64,000 bases of DNA from an uncultured Clostridia bacterium (GTDB taxonomy: Bacteria > Bacillota > Clostridia > Christensenellales > CAG-917), in assembly GCA_934233745.1 (NCBI GenBank), contig CAKQGN010000001.1, forward strand, positions 186,001-250,000, in the 5' to 3' direction. Below the pieces are notes generated by a model. The model did not search any database and was not told where the DNA came from. It worked only from the letters and a program-made list of their open reading frames with translations. The position numbers and the translations under genes were made by a program. Position 1 is the first letter of the stretch. Every line of letters starts with the position of its first letter. Below are positions 6,910-19,100 of this stretch, in pieces.

Positions 6910-9363
6910 AGCGGATGCTCCTTTTTTGTTTTCTGTTTTATTGTTTACAGCGTTCGATTTGGATTTGTCGCTTGCGATAGGGCAAGTATTTTTTTCGTTG
7001 CAAGCGTCGATTGCGACGTCGCTCAGTGCGGAATCGGTTGAAAAATCCGCCGAAAGTTCAACATTTTTACGACTTGCAACCACGCTTTCGATTTGTGCCA
7101 CGTCAATGTCTACGGGCGGTTTTTTGCGCTTTGCGTGTTTTGCGAGATTCGCCAGATTGAGCCTCAATGCATTGAGGACGACGCACACGCTTGACAGGCT
7201 CATAGCTGCCGCTCCTATCATCGGATTGAGCGTTATGTTGACAGGATCGAAAGACAGCGCGCCTGCCGCAATCGGGATGCATATAACATTGTAAATAAAC
7301 GCCCAGAACAAGTTTTCTTTGATGTTGAGAAGGGTACGCCTTGAAAGGTTGATTGCTTTTGAGACATCGGAAAGAGATGACTTCATAAGCACAATGTCCG
7401 CACTGTCGATTGCGATGTCCGTGCCTGCGCCTATCGCAATTCCGATGTCGGCGCGGGAGAGGGCGGGTGCGTCATTGATTCCGTCTCCCACCATTATGAC
7501 CTTGCCGTACTTTTTGAGGGCAGACAAAACGTTGTCTTTGTCGCTTGGCAAAACGTCGGAAATGACCGCGTCGACACTGCATTTGTCGGCAACTGCTTTT
7601 GCACTCAATGCGTTGTCGCCTGTGAGCATAACGACGCGCAAACCTTGTTGTCTGAGAGTGGATATTGCTTGGACGCTGTCGGGTTTTATCTCGTCGGCAA
7701 CGGCGATTATGCCGGCGATTTTGCCGTCCAAAGCGAAATAAAGAGGCGTTTTGCCCTGCGACGAGAATGCCTTTGCGACATCTTCCGCTTCTTCTGAAAG
7801 CAAGCCGCCGTTGCGCATCAAAGAGGCGTTTCCGATGAGTGCGACAAGTCCGTTCACCTCGCCTTTTATGCCGTGTCCCGACAAGTTTTCAAAGCTGTCG
7901 GCAGGCAGGATTTCATCGCCGTATAGTTCTTTTGCGCGATTTACAACCGCCGACGCGATGGGGTGTTCGCTGCCCGATTCAAGTCGTGCGGCAAGCAAAA
8001 CAAGTTCGTTTTCCGAATATGACGAAAGCGTTTTTACATCTGTCACAACGGGCATGCCTTTTGTGATTGTGCCTGTCTTGTCAAGCACCGCTATATCCGC
8101 TTTGCCTGCTTCTTCGAGGGCGGTTGCGGTTTTGAAAAGTATGCCTGCTTTTGCGCCTTTTCCGCTTGCAACCATGATTGCGACGGGGGTTGCCAAGCCG
8201 AGCGCACAAGGGCAGCTTATCACCAAAACGCTAATGGCGTGTTTGAGTGAAATTTCGATATTTTTGGTCACGCTTATCCACACGACAAAAACAAGCAATG
8301 CAACCAAAATGACGGTTGGTACGAACACTCCCGACACTTTATCTGCCGTTTTTGCGATTGGAGCTTTTGATGACGATGCGTCTTCGACAAGTTTTATGAT
8401 GCCTGCAAGGGTGGTGTTTTCTCCCACTTTTTTAGCCTTGACCGTGACGAATCCGTTGATGTTTGTCGTGCCGGATATGACCGACGATCCGACGGTTTTG
8501 TCAATGGGCATGCTCTCGCCCGTGACGGAAGATTCGTTGACCGAAGTGTCGCCCGAAACTATTTCGCCGTCGGCGGCAAAGTTCTCGCCCGGACGCACGA
8601 CAAACAAGTCGTTTTCTTGAAGATCGGATACCGGAATTTCTTTTTCAACGCCGTCAACAATCACATGCACGGTTTTTGGGGCAAGGTTCATAAGTCCTTT
8701 GATTGCGGAAGTAGTTTTGCCCTTGCTGTACGCTTCGAGGGTTTTGCCCAGGGTGATGAGCGCAAGAATCATTGCCGCCGATTCAAAGTAGAGGTTGTGC
8801 GCAAGGTGGGCGAGATGCTCGGGTTGTACGCCTGCTTGTATCATCAGCGCAACACTGTATATGAAGGAGATTGCGCTGCCCATAGAAACAAGCGTGTCCA
8901 TATTGGGCGCACGGTGGATAAGACTCTTTGTTCCGCTGACAAAAAACTTGCCGTTGATAACCATGATAACAAGCGAAAGCACGAGTTCGTACACGGCAAT
9001 CGCCATTGTATCGTCCGCAAACGAGAGCGGCCAGCCCCACATCACAACACCCATCGAAACGTACATGAGCGGTATGAGAAGCACAAAGGACAAAACAAGG
9101 CGAATCACCATGACGAGAATGGGATTCATCTTATCCTTTTTTTCGGATTTATCGCTTGCGAGCGCGGCTTTGTAGCCTGCTTCGGCAACCGCTTTAGATA
9201 TGTCTTTTGAGGTGAGAGGCGGATTGTACTCGACCACCATGGAGTTGGTGAGAAGGCTCACGCTGACGCTTTTTACACCGTCAAGCGCACCCACGACTTT
9301 CTCCACTCTTGCCGAGCATGCCGAGCATGACATGCCCGATACATTGAATTTTTGTTTTTCCAT
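6700..9363 (-). CDS. copA: Copper-exporting P1B-type ATPase with N- and C-terminal HMA domains
   Basis: The 887-residue protein pumps Cu(I) out of the cytoplasm at the cost of ATP. An N-terminal heavy-metal-associated domain has GMSCSAC at residues 10-16. The membrane core has TGES in the actuator domain, the SCPCALGLATP copper-transport motif near 385, the phosphorylation site DKTGTITKG near 428, SEHPIASAV, and GDGINDAPALSRADIGIAIG near 628. A linker of about 70 polar residues after the last membrane helix leads to a second HMA domain with GMMCMHC at 827-833, an unusual place for this domain. It lies downstream of csoR on the same strand, 222 bases apart. The start ATG at 9363 has an AGGT site a few bases upstream. 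Confidence 0.95.
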   Translation of the reverse strand: MEKQKFNVSGMSCSACSARVEKVVGALDGVKSVSVSLLTNSMVVEYNPPLTSKDISKAVAEAGYKAALASDKSEKKDKMNPILVMVIRLVLSFVLLIPLMYVSMGVVMWGWPLSFADDTMAIAVYELVLSLVIMVINGKFFVSGTKSLIHRAPNMDTLVSMGSAISFIYSVALMIQAGVQPEHLAHLAHNLYFESAAMILALITLGKTLEAYSKGKTTSAIKGLMNLAPKTVHVIVDGVEKEIPVSDLQENDLFVVRPGENFAADGEIVSGDTSVNESSVTGESMPIDKTVGSSVISGTTNINGFVTVKAKKVGENTTLAGIIKLVEDASSSKAPIAKTADKVSGVFVPTVILVALLVFVVWISVTKNIEISLKHAISVLVISCPCALGLATPVAIMVASGKGAKAGILFKTATALEEAGKADIAVLDKTGTITKGMPVVTDVKTLSSYSENELVLLAARLESGSEHPIASAVVNRAKELYGDEILPADSFENLSGHGIKGEVNGLVALIGNASLMRNGGLLSEEAEDVAKAFSSQGKTPLYFALDGKIAGIIAVADEIKPDSVQAISTLRQQGLRVVMLTGDNALSAKAVADKCSVDAVISDVLPSDKDNVLSALKKYGKVIMVGDGINDAPALSRADIGIAIGAGTDIAIDSADIVLMKSSLSDVSKAINLSRRTLLNIKENLFWAFIYNVICIPIAAGALSFDPVNITLNPMIGAAAMSLSSVCVVLNALRLNLANLAKHAKRKKPPVDIDVAQIESVVASRKNVELSADFSTDSALSDVAIDACNEKNTCPIASDKSKSNAVNNKTENKKGASAMQKTISIEGMMCMHCVKHVNDALSKVDGVSLVEVSLENKNAIVTLTKDVSDSALKAAVENAGYDVTEIR

Positions 9364-9404
9364 AATTTTTACCTATGATGTGTGTTTTTCAATTTTTCCT
9401 TTTT

Positions 9405-9497
9405 GTCATTGCGAGGAGCAACGAGAGTTGCGACGTGGCAATCTAGCGGAGCGAAATGCGCCTAGTGGCTGGATTCCCACGCTACGCTCGGAATGAC
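9405..9497. repeat. MITE-like dispersed repeat, copy A
   Basis: The element begins GTCATTGCGAGGAGCAAC and ends CTCGGAATGAC, near-perfect terminal inverted repeats. The same left end followed by GTTGCGACGTGGCAATC recurs at 49731. It sits in the gap between csoR and copA, so readthrough from csoR would cross it. Confidence 0.65.
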
Positions 9498-9538
9498 GGT
9501 AGGGGTGGGACACCCACACCCGATTAGGTTACGCCTTA

Positions 9539-9570
9539 CGGCTGGATTCCCACGCTACGCTCGGAATGAC
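9539..9570. repeat. Truncated extra right end of the MITE-like repeat
   Basis: The segment GGCTGGATTCCCACGC followed by TACGCTCGGAATGAC repeats the right end of copy A (9467-9497) almost exactly, as a tandem partial duplication 73 bases further on. Confidence 0.6.
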
Positions 9571-9585
9571 AGTAGGACAACGATG

Positions 9586-9918
9586 TTATTTCAGTTTTTT
9601 TATTAAATCAATCGCTTCGTCCATGATTTGAGTATTGCCGTCTTCGATGTTTTCGACAACGCAAGTCTTCATATGCTCGGCAAGAATCTCGTATCCCAAA
9701 CTTTGCAATGCGCTCTGCACCGCAGAAAGCTGAATCAGTACGTCACCGCAATAGCGGTTGTCCTCAAGCATACCTCTTATGCCGCCCAGTTGCCCGATTG
9801 CGCGGTTGAGCCGCGACGTGAGTGCTTTGAGCTGTTCCTCACTGCGCGGAGTGTGTTTTTGGCGGTTGCAACACGAGTGGCATGCAGAGCAATTTTGCGT
9901 ATTTTCTATGTTTTCCAT
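9586..9918 (-). CDS. csoR: CsoR-family copper-sensing transcriptional repressor
   Basis: The 110-residue helical protein belongs to the CsoR/RcnR family (DUF156). These repressors leave their operator when Cu(I) binds a Cys-His-Cys site. The expected ligands are visible as Cys in NRYCGDVLIQLSAVQSAL and His/Cys in AEHMKTCV. The N-terminus carries an extra cysteine cluster, CSACHSCC, before the first helix. The ATG at 9918 is chosen because GAGGTG at 9925-9930 lies six bases upstream; a GTG at 9927 would overlap that site. A CsoR-type operator sits just upstream, so the gene is probably autoregulated and controls copA. Confidence 0.9.
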   Translation of the reverse strand: MENIENTQNCSACHSCCNRQKHTPRSEEQLKALTSRLNRAIGQLGGIRGMLEDNRYCGDVLIQLSAVQSALQSLGYEILAEHMKTCVVENIEDGNTQIMDEAIDLIKKLK

Positions 9919-9939
9919 ATCTTTCACCTCGTATACATC

Positions 9940-9960
9940 ATATACCCAGTGGGGGTATAT
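9940..9960. promoter_or_regulatory. CsoR operator
   Basis: ATATACCC and GGGTATAT form an inverted repeat around AGTGG, the G/C-tract palindrome with flanking TA typical of CsoR operators. It lies 22 bases upstream of the csoR start. Confidence 0.75.
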
Positions 9961-10050
9961 TTAGAGTAAACCCATTGGCGAAAAACTGTCAAGGAAAACT
10001 TTGCAAAAATGCGAAAATGAATCAATTTTGCAGATTGTCCAATAAAACGA

Positions 10051-10079
10051 TTGATTTGAATGTATATATATTATAAAAT
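10051..10079 (+). promoter_or_regulatory. Sigma-A type promoter of the giant GLUG gene
   Basis: TTGATT (10051-10056) and TAAAAT (10074-10079) are separated by 17 bases, in an A+T-rich stretch 45 bases before the ATG. Confidence 0.55.
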
Positions 10080-10123
10080 ATATAAAATCAATGCGACGTG
10101 GGCGCATACACGGAGAGAAAAAC

Positions 10124-13100
10124 ATGAGAAATTCAAGGACAAAAACACAAACGAAATTGAGAAATTACATAAAGCTGACCGCAGGCGCATTGTTGCTTGC
10201 TATTACGTTTGTCCTTGTCTTTGCCGGCACGCTCTCCGGTGCTTTCGGCATTGAAAACGAACTGCAACAAAACGGTATTATTGAAAATAACGTGGCAAGC
10301 GCGACAGGGACAACAAAAACAGTTACGTATAATGCTTCCGACACGACTTTTACTGCGACACCAAACAAGAAATGGAAAAATGATCTTACAAAACAATCTA
10401 TTGTAACATCATACCCATCAAAACACCAACAAAAATGGAAGAAGTTGTTTGAAGATTTTGTTGGCGATACTACATATGATGGTTGCCATGGATATTATGA
10501 TAGAGATACTTATACGGAGAATGCCACAGTTGCGTTGAACAAAACCGAGATAACGCAATTTCTTTCCAGCGGAATTGGAGAGTCGGATGACCTTTATTAT
10601 ACAGTGTCTGCCACCGCAACCATTAAAATGGGCGCATGGCAGGACGGATCGGCAACTATTACGCAAAAAGTATCGGCGTGGGTCAGTGACAATGCAACAC
10701 ATAATAGCAACACTCAAGGAGAGTTGTTTAGTCATCAGCAATCAAAAAAAGAAGAAGCTTGGAAACACATCTTGTCGCTTGAGAGCAATATTTTCAAAAC
10801 AAAGCCCACGACAAGCACTTTGTATTTTGGAGTGCATTACGAGCATAAAAATAATGCTAGCGGCACCGCGTTTGGAGCTAACACATATGATTTTATGTTG
10901 GTTGAGTCGTTTGAGATTACAATCACAAAGTATAGCGGATATTCCGGTGGAGATGGTACTCCGGCTTCTCCATACATCTTGGCAAAAAGAGCAGATTTTG
11001 ATGATCTTTCTGTAAACGTTGCATCGGGGTCAACTTATTCTGGCAAGTATTTTATCGTACAACCCGACACGACGATCGAAGGACAAAATGCAACTACAAT
11101 AGCAATGGGGGACACGTATTTTACCCCGATTGGAAACTCTACGACAAAGTTTGCAGGCACGTTGCTTGGCAATGGTTGCACGATAAACGGTTTGGTTACA
11201 AGCGGTCAACACTCAGGGTTGTTTGGCTACGTAAACAATGCGCGTATCGATAGTTTGACTGTCAATGTGTCAAATGATTCAGACAGCACTTCGGTAGGCG
11301 GTCTTGTCGGGGTTGTGAACGGCACAACAACTATAACCAATTGCAACGTTACGGGATCTGTAAAAGGAACACACCAAATAGGTGGTTTTGTCGGTTTTGC
11401 GCAAGATTGTGTGCTGACCATTTCAAACGGTACCAATTCAGCAACAATAACCACGACAAGTCAATCTTCCAACGACAAAGGAAGGACAAGCGGCGGCGGA
11501 ATCGTCGGATACGTAAACGCCAATGCTACAGTCACAATAAACGACGTGACCAACACGGGGGAAGTGAAAACAACGTCAGGCAACGCCAATTCGGGACTTG
11601 GTGGTATCGTAGGTTTTGCAAACGGCGGAACAAACATAAACAATTGTCACAATACTGCCTCAATCACGGGCCGTGCCGGTCTTGGCGGTATTGTCGGATA
11701 TACGGCAAACGGTTCTATCGTGGGCTGCCGTAACGACGGAAACATCACTTCGAGCAAACCATATAATTTGGGCGCAGGAGAGGCATCATACAGCGGCGGT
11801 ATTGCAGGTTATTGCTATGCAGACGTGGCAAAGTGCTACAATTCGGGCACAGTCAAGACAACATCAGATTGGGGAAATTCCAATATTGTTGGCGGTATTG
11901 CGGCTTATTTGGGTTCGGGCAGGAATGTCAAATATTGCTATAACGGCGGTTGGATTGAGGGTTCGGATTATGTTGGCGGTATTGTCGGAAGAAGGGATGG
12001 TACGGTTTCATATAGCTATCAAGCAGGCAAGATAAAGGGACTGTATAATAAAACTTCAACCATAGGACATATCACGGGCAATGATACATCATCGAAGATA
12101 AGCACTTGTTGGACATTGCCGGGTGCAAGCAATTTAACAACTGTCACAAACACATTCAATCATAACGGATATACGGTCAGTTCCGAAGCCAACGTCGCAA
12201 TGAAACCTGCATTTGGCAATGCAGTGCTTGAAAGTTGGGAAGAGATCACCGATACGGGCGCAACAAGCGATACGTTTAGCGAAATCACGGGAATTGATCA
12301 ATTTGTTTTTTATCCAAACAACAATGAACATAAAATTGAAAACAACCAATACTTGTTTGTGTATGCCACGGATGCAAACGCCGTTGCGTTGGTGCCCAAT
12401 CATATCGATTCCGGTGTGTCGGTTATCACCGACACAACCACAGCGAGTGTTGCAAAAACGGTGCCGTTTGTATCTAGATTTTATTTTAATGCGAGTAGTG
12501 ACAAAAATCTTGTTGCCAGCATCAGCCCTATCGATGCTCCGCTGACGAGTACGCAGACTGTATATAACGGCAGTGGACAAAAGGTCACGACTGATGTTGT
12601 TGGTGCAGATGTCCAAGAGAAGAGTTACTATTTCACGAGCGGCAATGACAATGCATTGGCAAAGAACAAAGTTATTGACGCAGGTGAGTATGATATTGTC
12701 ACCGAAGTGACGATGAAAGTCGGAGAAAATACATATGTTGTCGTAGGCAGACAAGTGCATGAAACAAAGTGGACGATTAAAACACGCCCAATCAGTTTTT
12801 GGAATAAAATCTATTATTATGGCGAGACGCCGACAAGTGCCCCTGTCCCTCAGTCGATGAGCGGTGATAAGGGCTTATTGAACGGGCACACATTTATTTG
12901 CACTCACGCAGATGAACTTACGTATGATTTTATGTACGGCGCAATACCCAATGCGCAAAAAGAAGTCACAATCAATATGACCGGCGAAATACGTGATGCA
13001 GCCGGCAATGATGTTACTTACAATTACGATTTTCAAAATGGGACATTTACCATTTCAATGCGAGAGGGCAACTTTGGCGTGAAAGGCACCACGGATATTG

Positions 13101-16100
13101 TCAACAATCCTTGGGGAAGTCAGGGCAACCCGTTTGTTATAAAAACCGCTCAACATCTTGTCAACCTCTCAAAAATCGTCAACGGCGAGACTCCCACCAA
13201 TGCGGATACCTCGCAGATTGTAAACAGTATTTTTGACAACACTACATACACACATGTTGTGAGCAACAATACAATTAGGTATCAAAATTGCTATTTTGTC
13301 ATTGTCAATGACCTTGATATGAATGGCAGCGGTTTTGCTCCAATAGGCAAGGATGCGACCTATTTCTTTGAAGGCAACATCAGCGGCGTTAAGTCGATTG
13401 AAGATACATTGCAACAAAATAGGTTTATCAGCAACTTGACGGTTAATCTCGCCTCAACGGACAACGTGGGCTTGTTTGGGTATGTCCTCAAAAAAGGCAC
13501 AGAAAAGCCTTATATCAAACACATCGTTTTGAATAATAGTTGCTCGTTTGTCGGCAAGAGCAACGTTGGTTCGATTGTAGGTTGGGCTCAAGACGCAGTC
13601 ATCCAAAACTGCATCAACAACGCAACCGTGGAGGGGAAAGGCGAAAACGCAGGTGGAATTGTCGGCAAAAACTTCGGCACCGAAACTTCAAATTGCGAAA
13701 ACCACGGCACAGTCAAGGGTGTGAAAAACGTCGGCGGAATTGCAGGTACGCTAGACTGGGGGGTTATTTCAAATGTGCAAAACTCCGCTACGGTCGAGGC
13801 TTCGGGAGAAAACTGCGGCGGTATTGTAGGATATATGATATCTTATTCCACTCTCAAGAATGTGACCAACAATGCACAAGTAAATGGCGGTAACAAAACA
13901 GGCGGCGCGCTTGGATATTATGAAAAAAAAGCTACGTATAGCGTACAACCTATCTATGGCTTGACAAACAATAACTCTGTTGAAGGTTTATCAAACGTTG
14001 GAGGTATCATCGGTTGCGTTGCGGGAGATTTGGTGTTTGACGGAAACAATGAATCTCAAAAATGCACTATGAGCGGTGGGTCTGTCAAGGGTACATTCAA
14101 CGTTGGCGGTCTTGTCGGTGGTGTTGAAGACGGCTCGACTGTGACATTGACAAATTTCACCAACAATGCCAAAGTCATAGGCGGATATGTTGTGGGCGGA
14201 CTTGTCGGTCTTTTGAGAGGTTCGATAAAAAACAGTGTAAACAATGCCGATATAACAAGTGAATACAATAAAGCAGGTACGCCTAGCGGTTTGTCAATTG
14301 GTGCATATGTCGGCGGTTTGGTCGGTGTGGCATATGGGGCTATTTCACACTGTTATAATAGCGGAAATATATCGGCAAGTGGCGATAATAGCGATTTTCT
14401 CGGCGGCATTGTCGGATATACAAATGCAAACGTTGCGTACTGTACAAGTCTTGAAAATTCGATTATTTCAGGCTCCAATCAAGTCGGCGGTATCGTTGGC
14501 AAAGCGAGCGGCAACAATGTAAAAATCGAGTATTGCTATTTCGGCGGAAAGATAAACGGACTTTGGAATGATAATAGAGCCAAACTGGATTTCATTTGCG
14601 GTGAGATAATCGATGGCTTAGTCAGCAACAGTTGGAAGTTGCCAAATGCGCAAAACGGAGACACGGGTAATAGGACATACACAAATGCAGGTAATGCTTT
14701 GACTATTGCGACCGGAATGACGTTCAAGCCATATTTTGTACAAGAGGGGAGTGAACACGATACTGAATGGGAGCAAATTGTTTCCAAGAATATAGTCGGA
14801 TTCAGCGTGTCGGGCAATGTGCCGACAAATAGTTATTTTAACTCCGACAACGGTAACGATACTGCATATGTGAAACCCGATAAAACCAACGGATTTGCCG
14901 CAAACAGCACAAGCGGCAACGTTACGGCATGGTATGGCGCGGATTTTGGCAGTGACGTGCGTTGTAGTATCGTTGAGATTCAAGTCGACACAACTCCCGA
15001 CGAATATAACGGCGAGAAACAAGGTTTGACAAGAGAAGACGTGTATATGCCGTCAGCCAACAATGGTGTATATGAGGTGCAGTTTGCATACAAAGGCAAC
15101 AAATATGGCGACGTCATTCCGGAAGACGTTGACATGTATAATACAACCGTCACTGTGAAAATTGATGAAAAAGTTGTCGGTGTGCGTACAGGTGTACAAT
15201 ATGAAATCACCAAAAAGAAAGTTACAATCACAAATATTTGGACTTGGAAATATGTGAACGGAAGCAATGCCGACTTCTATAAATTTGAATATAATAAAGA
15301 CATACAGGGAATGTTGTCTATTACTGTTGACGGCGTGCTTGAAAATTCGCATTACACATTAACTCAAACGGAAAATAAAGCCGCGGTCGGTAAATATTCA
15401 AGCAGTGTCGTGATATCAGATAGAGACTACGAAGTTGAAATCGTATCAAAGTATTGCACAATTCAAAATAACAATGCAAACCTTGAAACGGACAATGCAA
15501 AATACGGCATTAAAACAACTCAAACCAACGCAAACACGTCAAACAGTCAAACCACTTATACATATAATTGGGAGATTGTGCCGTTTGATTTGGCGGCGGA
15601 TTTTAATAAAAACAACGTGTGGTTTGGCGGAACAAAGAATTTGATTGTCGGCAATCAAGGCATTGCAAATGTCGAGGGTGATACCACTAAGAGTTTCTAT
15701 CCTTTGCAGGTAGGTAAGAAGGGTACGGGCGTGCAACAAGTGCTTGTGTATGCGCAACACAACTACGCAGCAAGCAGTTTTGTGGTGTACGTCAAGTATA
15801 ACAACGGCAATGTTTTCCCGCTCACGCGAGACACGGAATACACCGTGGGGACGCTTGAAAACAACGTATTCGGCACATTTAATGTGAACGTGGTGAGCCA
15901 AGCCAAACCTGTTGAAGACACCAACGTGACGGCAAGAGGCACGGGCAATTTCAGCGGAGATATCACCAAATATTACACCGCGATGTTCAGCGATTTCGGC
16001 GGAAACGTGACGGGGGCAAATTGGGGCAGTGCAGGCAACCCCTATGTCATAAGCAAGCCCGAACATTTGTTGCGACTCAGCCAAATCGTCAACGGCGGCA

Positions 16101-19100
16101 CGGCTTGGAACTCGATTATAACAACAAATAACGCTTTGTGTATTTCACCTCAAGGCACGGCAGTTGCCACGGATAGAGCGTACAGTGGCGCGTATTTCCT
16201 TGTCACCGCAGACATCGATATGACGGGCAATATCAGCACGGACGGCGTTTACAACTTCTTGCCGATCGGACACAGAAACGAACAAAGCCAAACCGATATG
16301 CCTTTCTCCGGCACATTTGACGGTAATGGCAAAAAAATAAAGTTTGTCTACAATGTAAATCGAAACAATTTTTACAATAACAACAAGGCGCATTCGGATT
16401 ATGTCGGGCTTTTCGGCTATATTGCAGGCTACAAGGTTGATGCCGAACAAAAGTATGCAACAATCAAAAACCTAAGCATTGAAAGCATGGATGGAAACGA
16501 GGTGGATGACAACGGCGGAATCATCGGCAAGGATTATGTCGGAGGTATCGCCGGATACGCAGTTGATTCAAAACTGTACAACGTGAGTATGATGTATGGC
16601 AGCTGGGTGCGTGGCGAGAACTATGTTGGCGGCATAGTCGGCTATGGCGAAAACACATGGTTGGAAGTAGGAAACGAACACGACAATGCGATAACATATG
16701 CGAACGTCGGCGGTATACAATACGTCGGAGGCATCGTCGGGAAGTGGATTGTCAGTTCCGAGGAGCAAATCGGCGGCGGTAAGGACAAACAAGAATACAT
16801 AACCACAACACTCGGCACAGACGTCAACGGTACACAGTATGTAGGCGGTCTTGTAGGTTGGCTGGACACATCGACATGTACTGACTCGGTTGTTTTTGCA
16901 CCGATAGTCAAAGGCAGCGATCAAAACAAGAACGTTGTCAAAGGCACAGAATATGTCGGTGCGTTGTTCGGCGTGGTTGTCGGCAACGGATACCACCAAA
17001 GCGCAACACAGGGCAAGTACACGGCTATCGTCATAAGCGACCAAAAAGTAAACAATATAACGCTTCAAACAAACACAAGCGCAAAAGTTGTCGGTGGACT
17101 TGTCGGATATGCCGAGAGCGTTGGTATTTTGTTTGAAACGGATTGGAATACAAGTTCCACGACATTCACGCTTGACGATTCGACGTCGTTCTTCGGCGGT
17201 GTTGTCGGCGTGCTCGGCAAAAACTCAACGATAGAAGCTATAATAGTAACCAAAGAAGGTGACGGATCCTATCTCACAGGCTCGGAGCATACAATCTTAA
17301 ACAACACTGCGCTTGGCGCAAGCGGAAAACCCATAGGCAGTTTTGTGGGCGGAATCGTGGGCTATGTGTCCTCGCAAGCAGGCACATATTGGGAAGCGAA
17401 CACAACAATCTTCGGCAACGGAATATCGCTTGTCAACAGTGGTCAAATTCATGCAACCGGTTATGCCGGCGGTATTTTCGGCGCGCTCGGAGATCTTAGC
17501 ACAAGCGTTGCGCAGACTTTTGAAAACGACACGAATTCCATTCTTTACAATGTTCTCACAAAAGGCGTAAGAAGCGGCAATGCCAACACCACGCTCGGCA
17601 TCGCTCCGACAGTTGACAGCGCATATTTCATCGGAGCAAAAGGCAAACTTGTCAACAGCGCAAGCCTTTCGGTGACAGACGGCTATGTTGGCGGTATTGC
17701 AGGTTACAGCGGCGCAAAAGTCCGCTTTGTATTGCGCAATACGCCTCAAACGGGAGCAATCGCCACCGCAAATCTCAATGTGTACAGCGGCGGCAACGAT
17801 ATCTATATCAACGGAAGCTATGCAGGCGGAATTGCAGGCTATCTCTCGTTTGGTCTTGACCACGAATTGCAATACGTCGTGGTGCAAGCCAAGTTTGCAA
17901 GCCAAGACGCAACGCGCGTTGGCGGTCTTGTGGGATATATGGGCAGCGGCAAGGTGGAAAGATGCGTTGTCACAAGCCCCGACGGCACAATCTCGGCAAA
18001 CACAGACAACTATCAAGGCACGGAATATGTGGGCGGTCTTGTGGGCGAAACCCAAAGCGCAATCATACGCAACAGCGTGTCAACAGGCTTCAATCTTGAA
18101 CAAACCTCCAACACCAAGGGCGGTTTGCTCGGCTACGGCGCAAACCCGACGATTGATTCGAGCTGGACGTTCTATATCGCAAAATCCGGTGCAACATACA
18201 GCACCGTCAGCAAAAACACCTATGGCAAATATATCCTTGTGGACACAGACATTGTAACCACCGACATTGTAACCACCGACAAAAGTTCTTATCCGACATT
18301 TGCCAAACTTTGCGAATTTACAGGCATTGCTAAAAACGGAACGGCGGGTATGCTTGAATTTGCAATCAACGTGCCGACGCAAAGACAACTCGCTTTCTAC
18401 AACGCAAGTGGCAGCGATGTCGAAACGTCCAACAAAGACAGTTTCAAAGGCTTTGAAAACCGCAACAATGTGTTGACAATCAAATTGGACATGGCAAGTG
18501 GCACAAGCATGCAAATATGCGTTGTGGATATCGAATTTGTCAACGTTCCGCAACATGGCACGGACAATGACGAAGCCGCACATGCAGTTGTTGAATCTAC
18601 ATACAAAAAACCCTCAAACAGCACAAGATATCATGTTGATGTGACGCAAGCAAACTTCGATATTGCAAATACGAAACAAGTCACGCATATCAAAGCGAAC
18701 ATTTACTTTGACTATGACGGTGATGGGCACTATATTAGTATCGGTGATGGCAATGTCGAACCGAACAACCGTATTGGTGGTGAATATGATTCAGAAGAGA
18801 TCATTCCCGGCAGCAGTGCGGAAAATCCGCTCACTATCAGCAGTCAAGAGGAGTGGAACGACTTTGCGTGGAGCATTTATACGGGTGCAAACGATTATGC
18901 AGGGCAATACGTGAAGTTGCTGGCAAGTAAAATTGTTATAAACACCGGTGAAAACAAAAACGGCAAGCATAAAGGCACAAAGTTCAACTACGACTACGAC
19001 TTCACGTCTGTCAGCACACCAAACAAAAGCCAAGAAGATACCAAAAACGCAAATTCCAACATGGGCTACAACTTGGCTGGCAACATCTCGCAAGGCAGTT

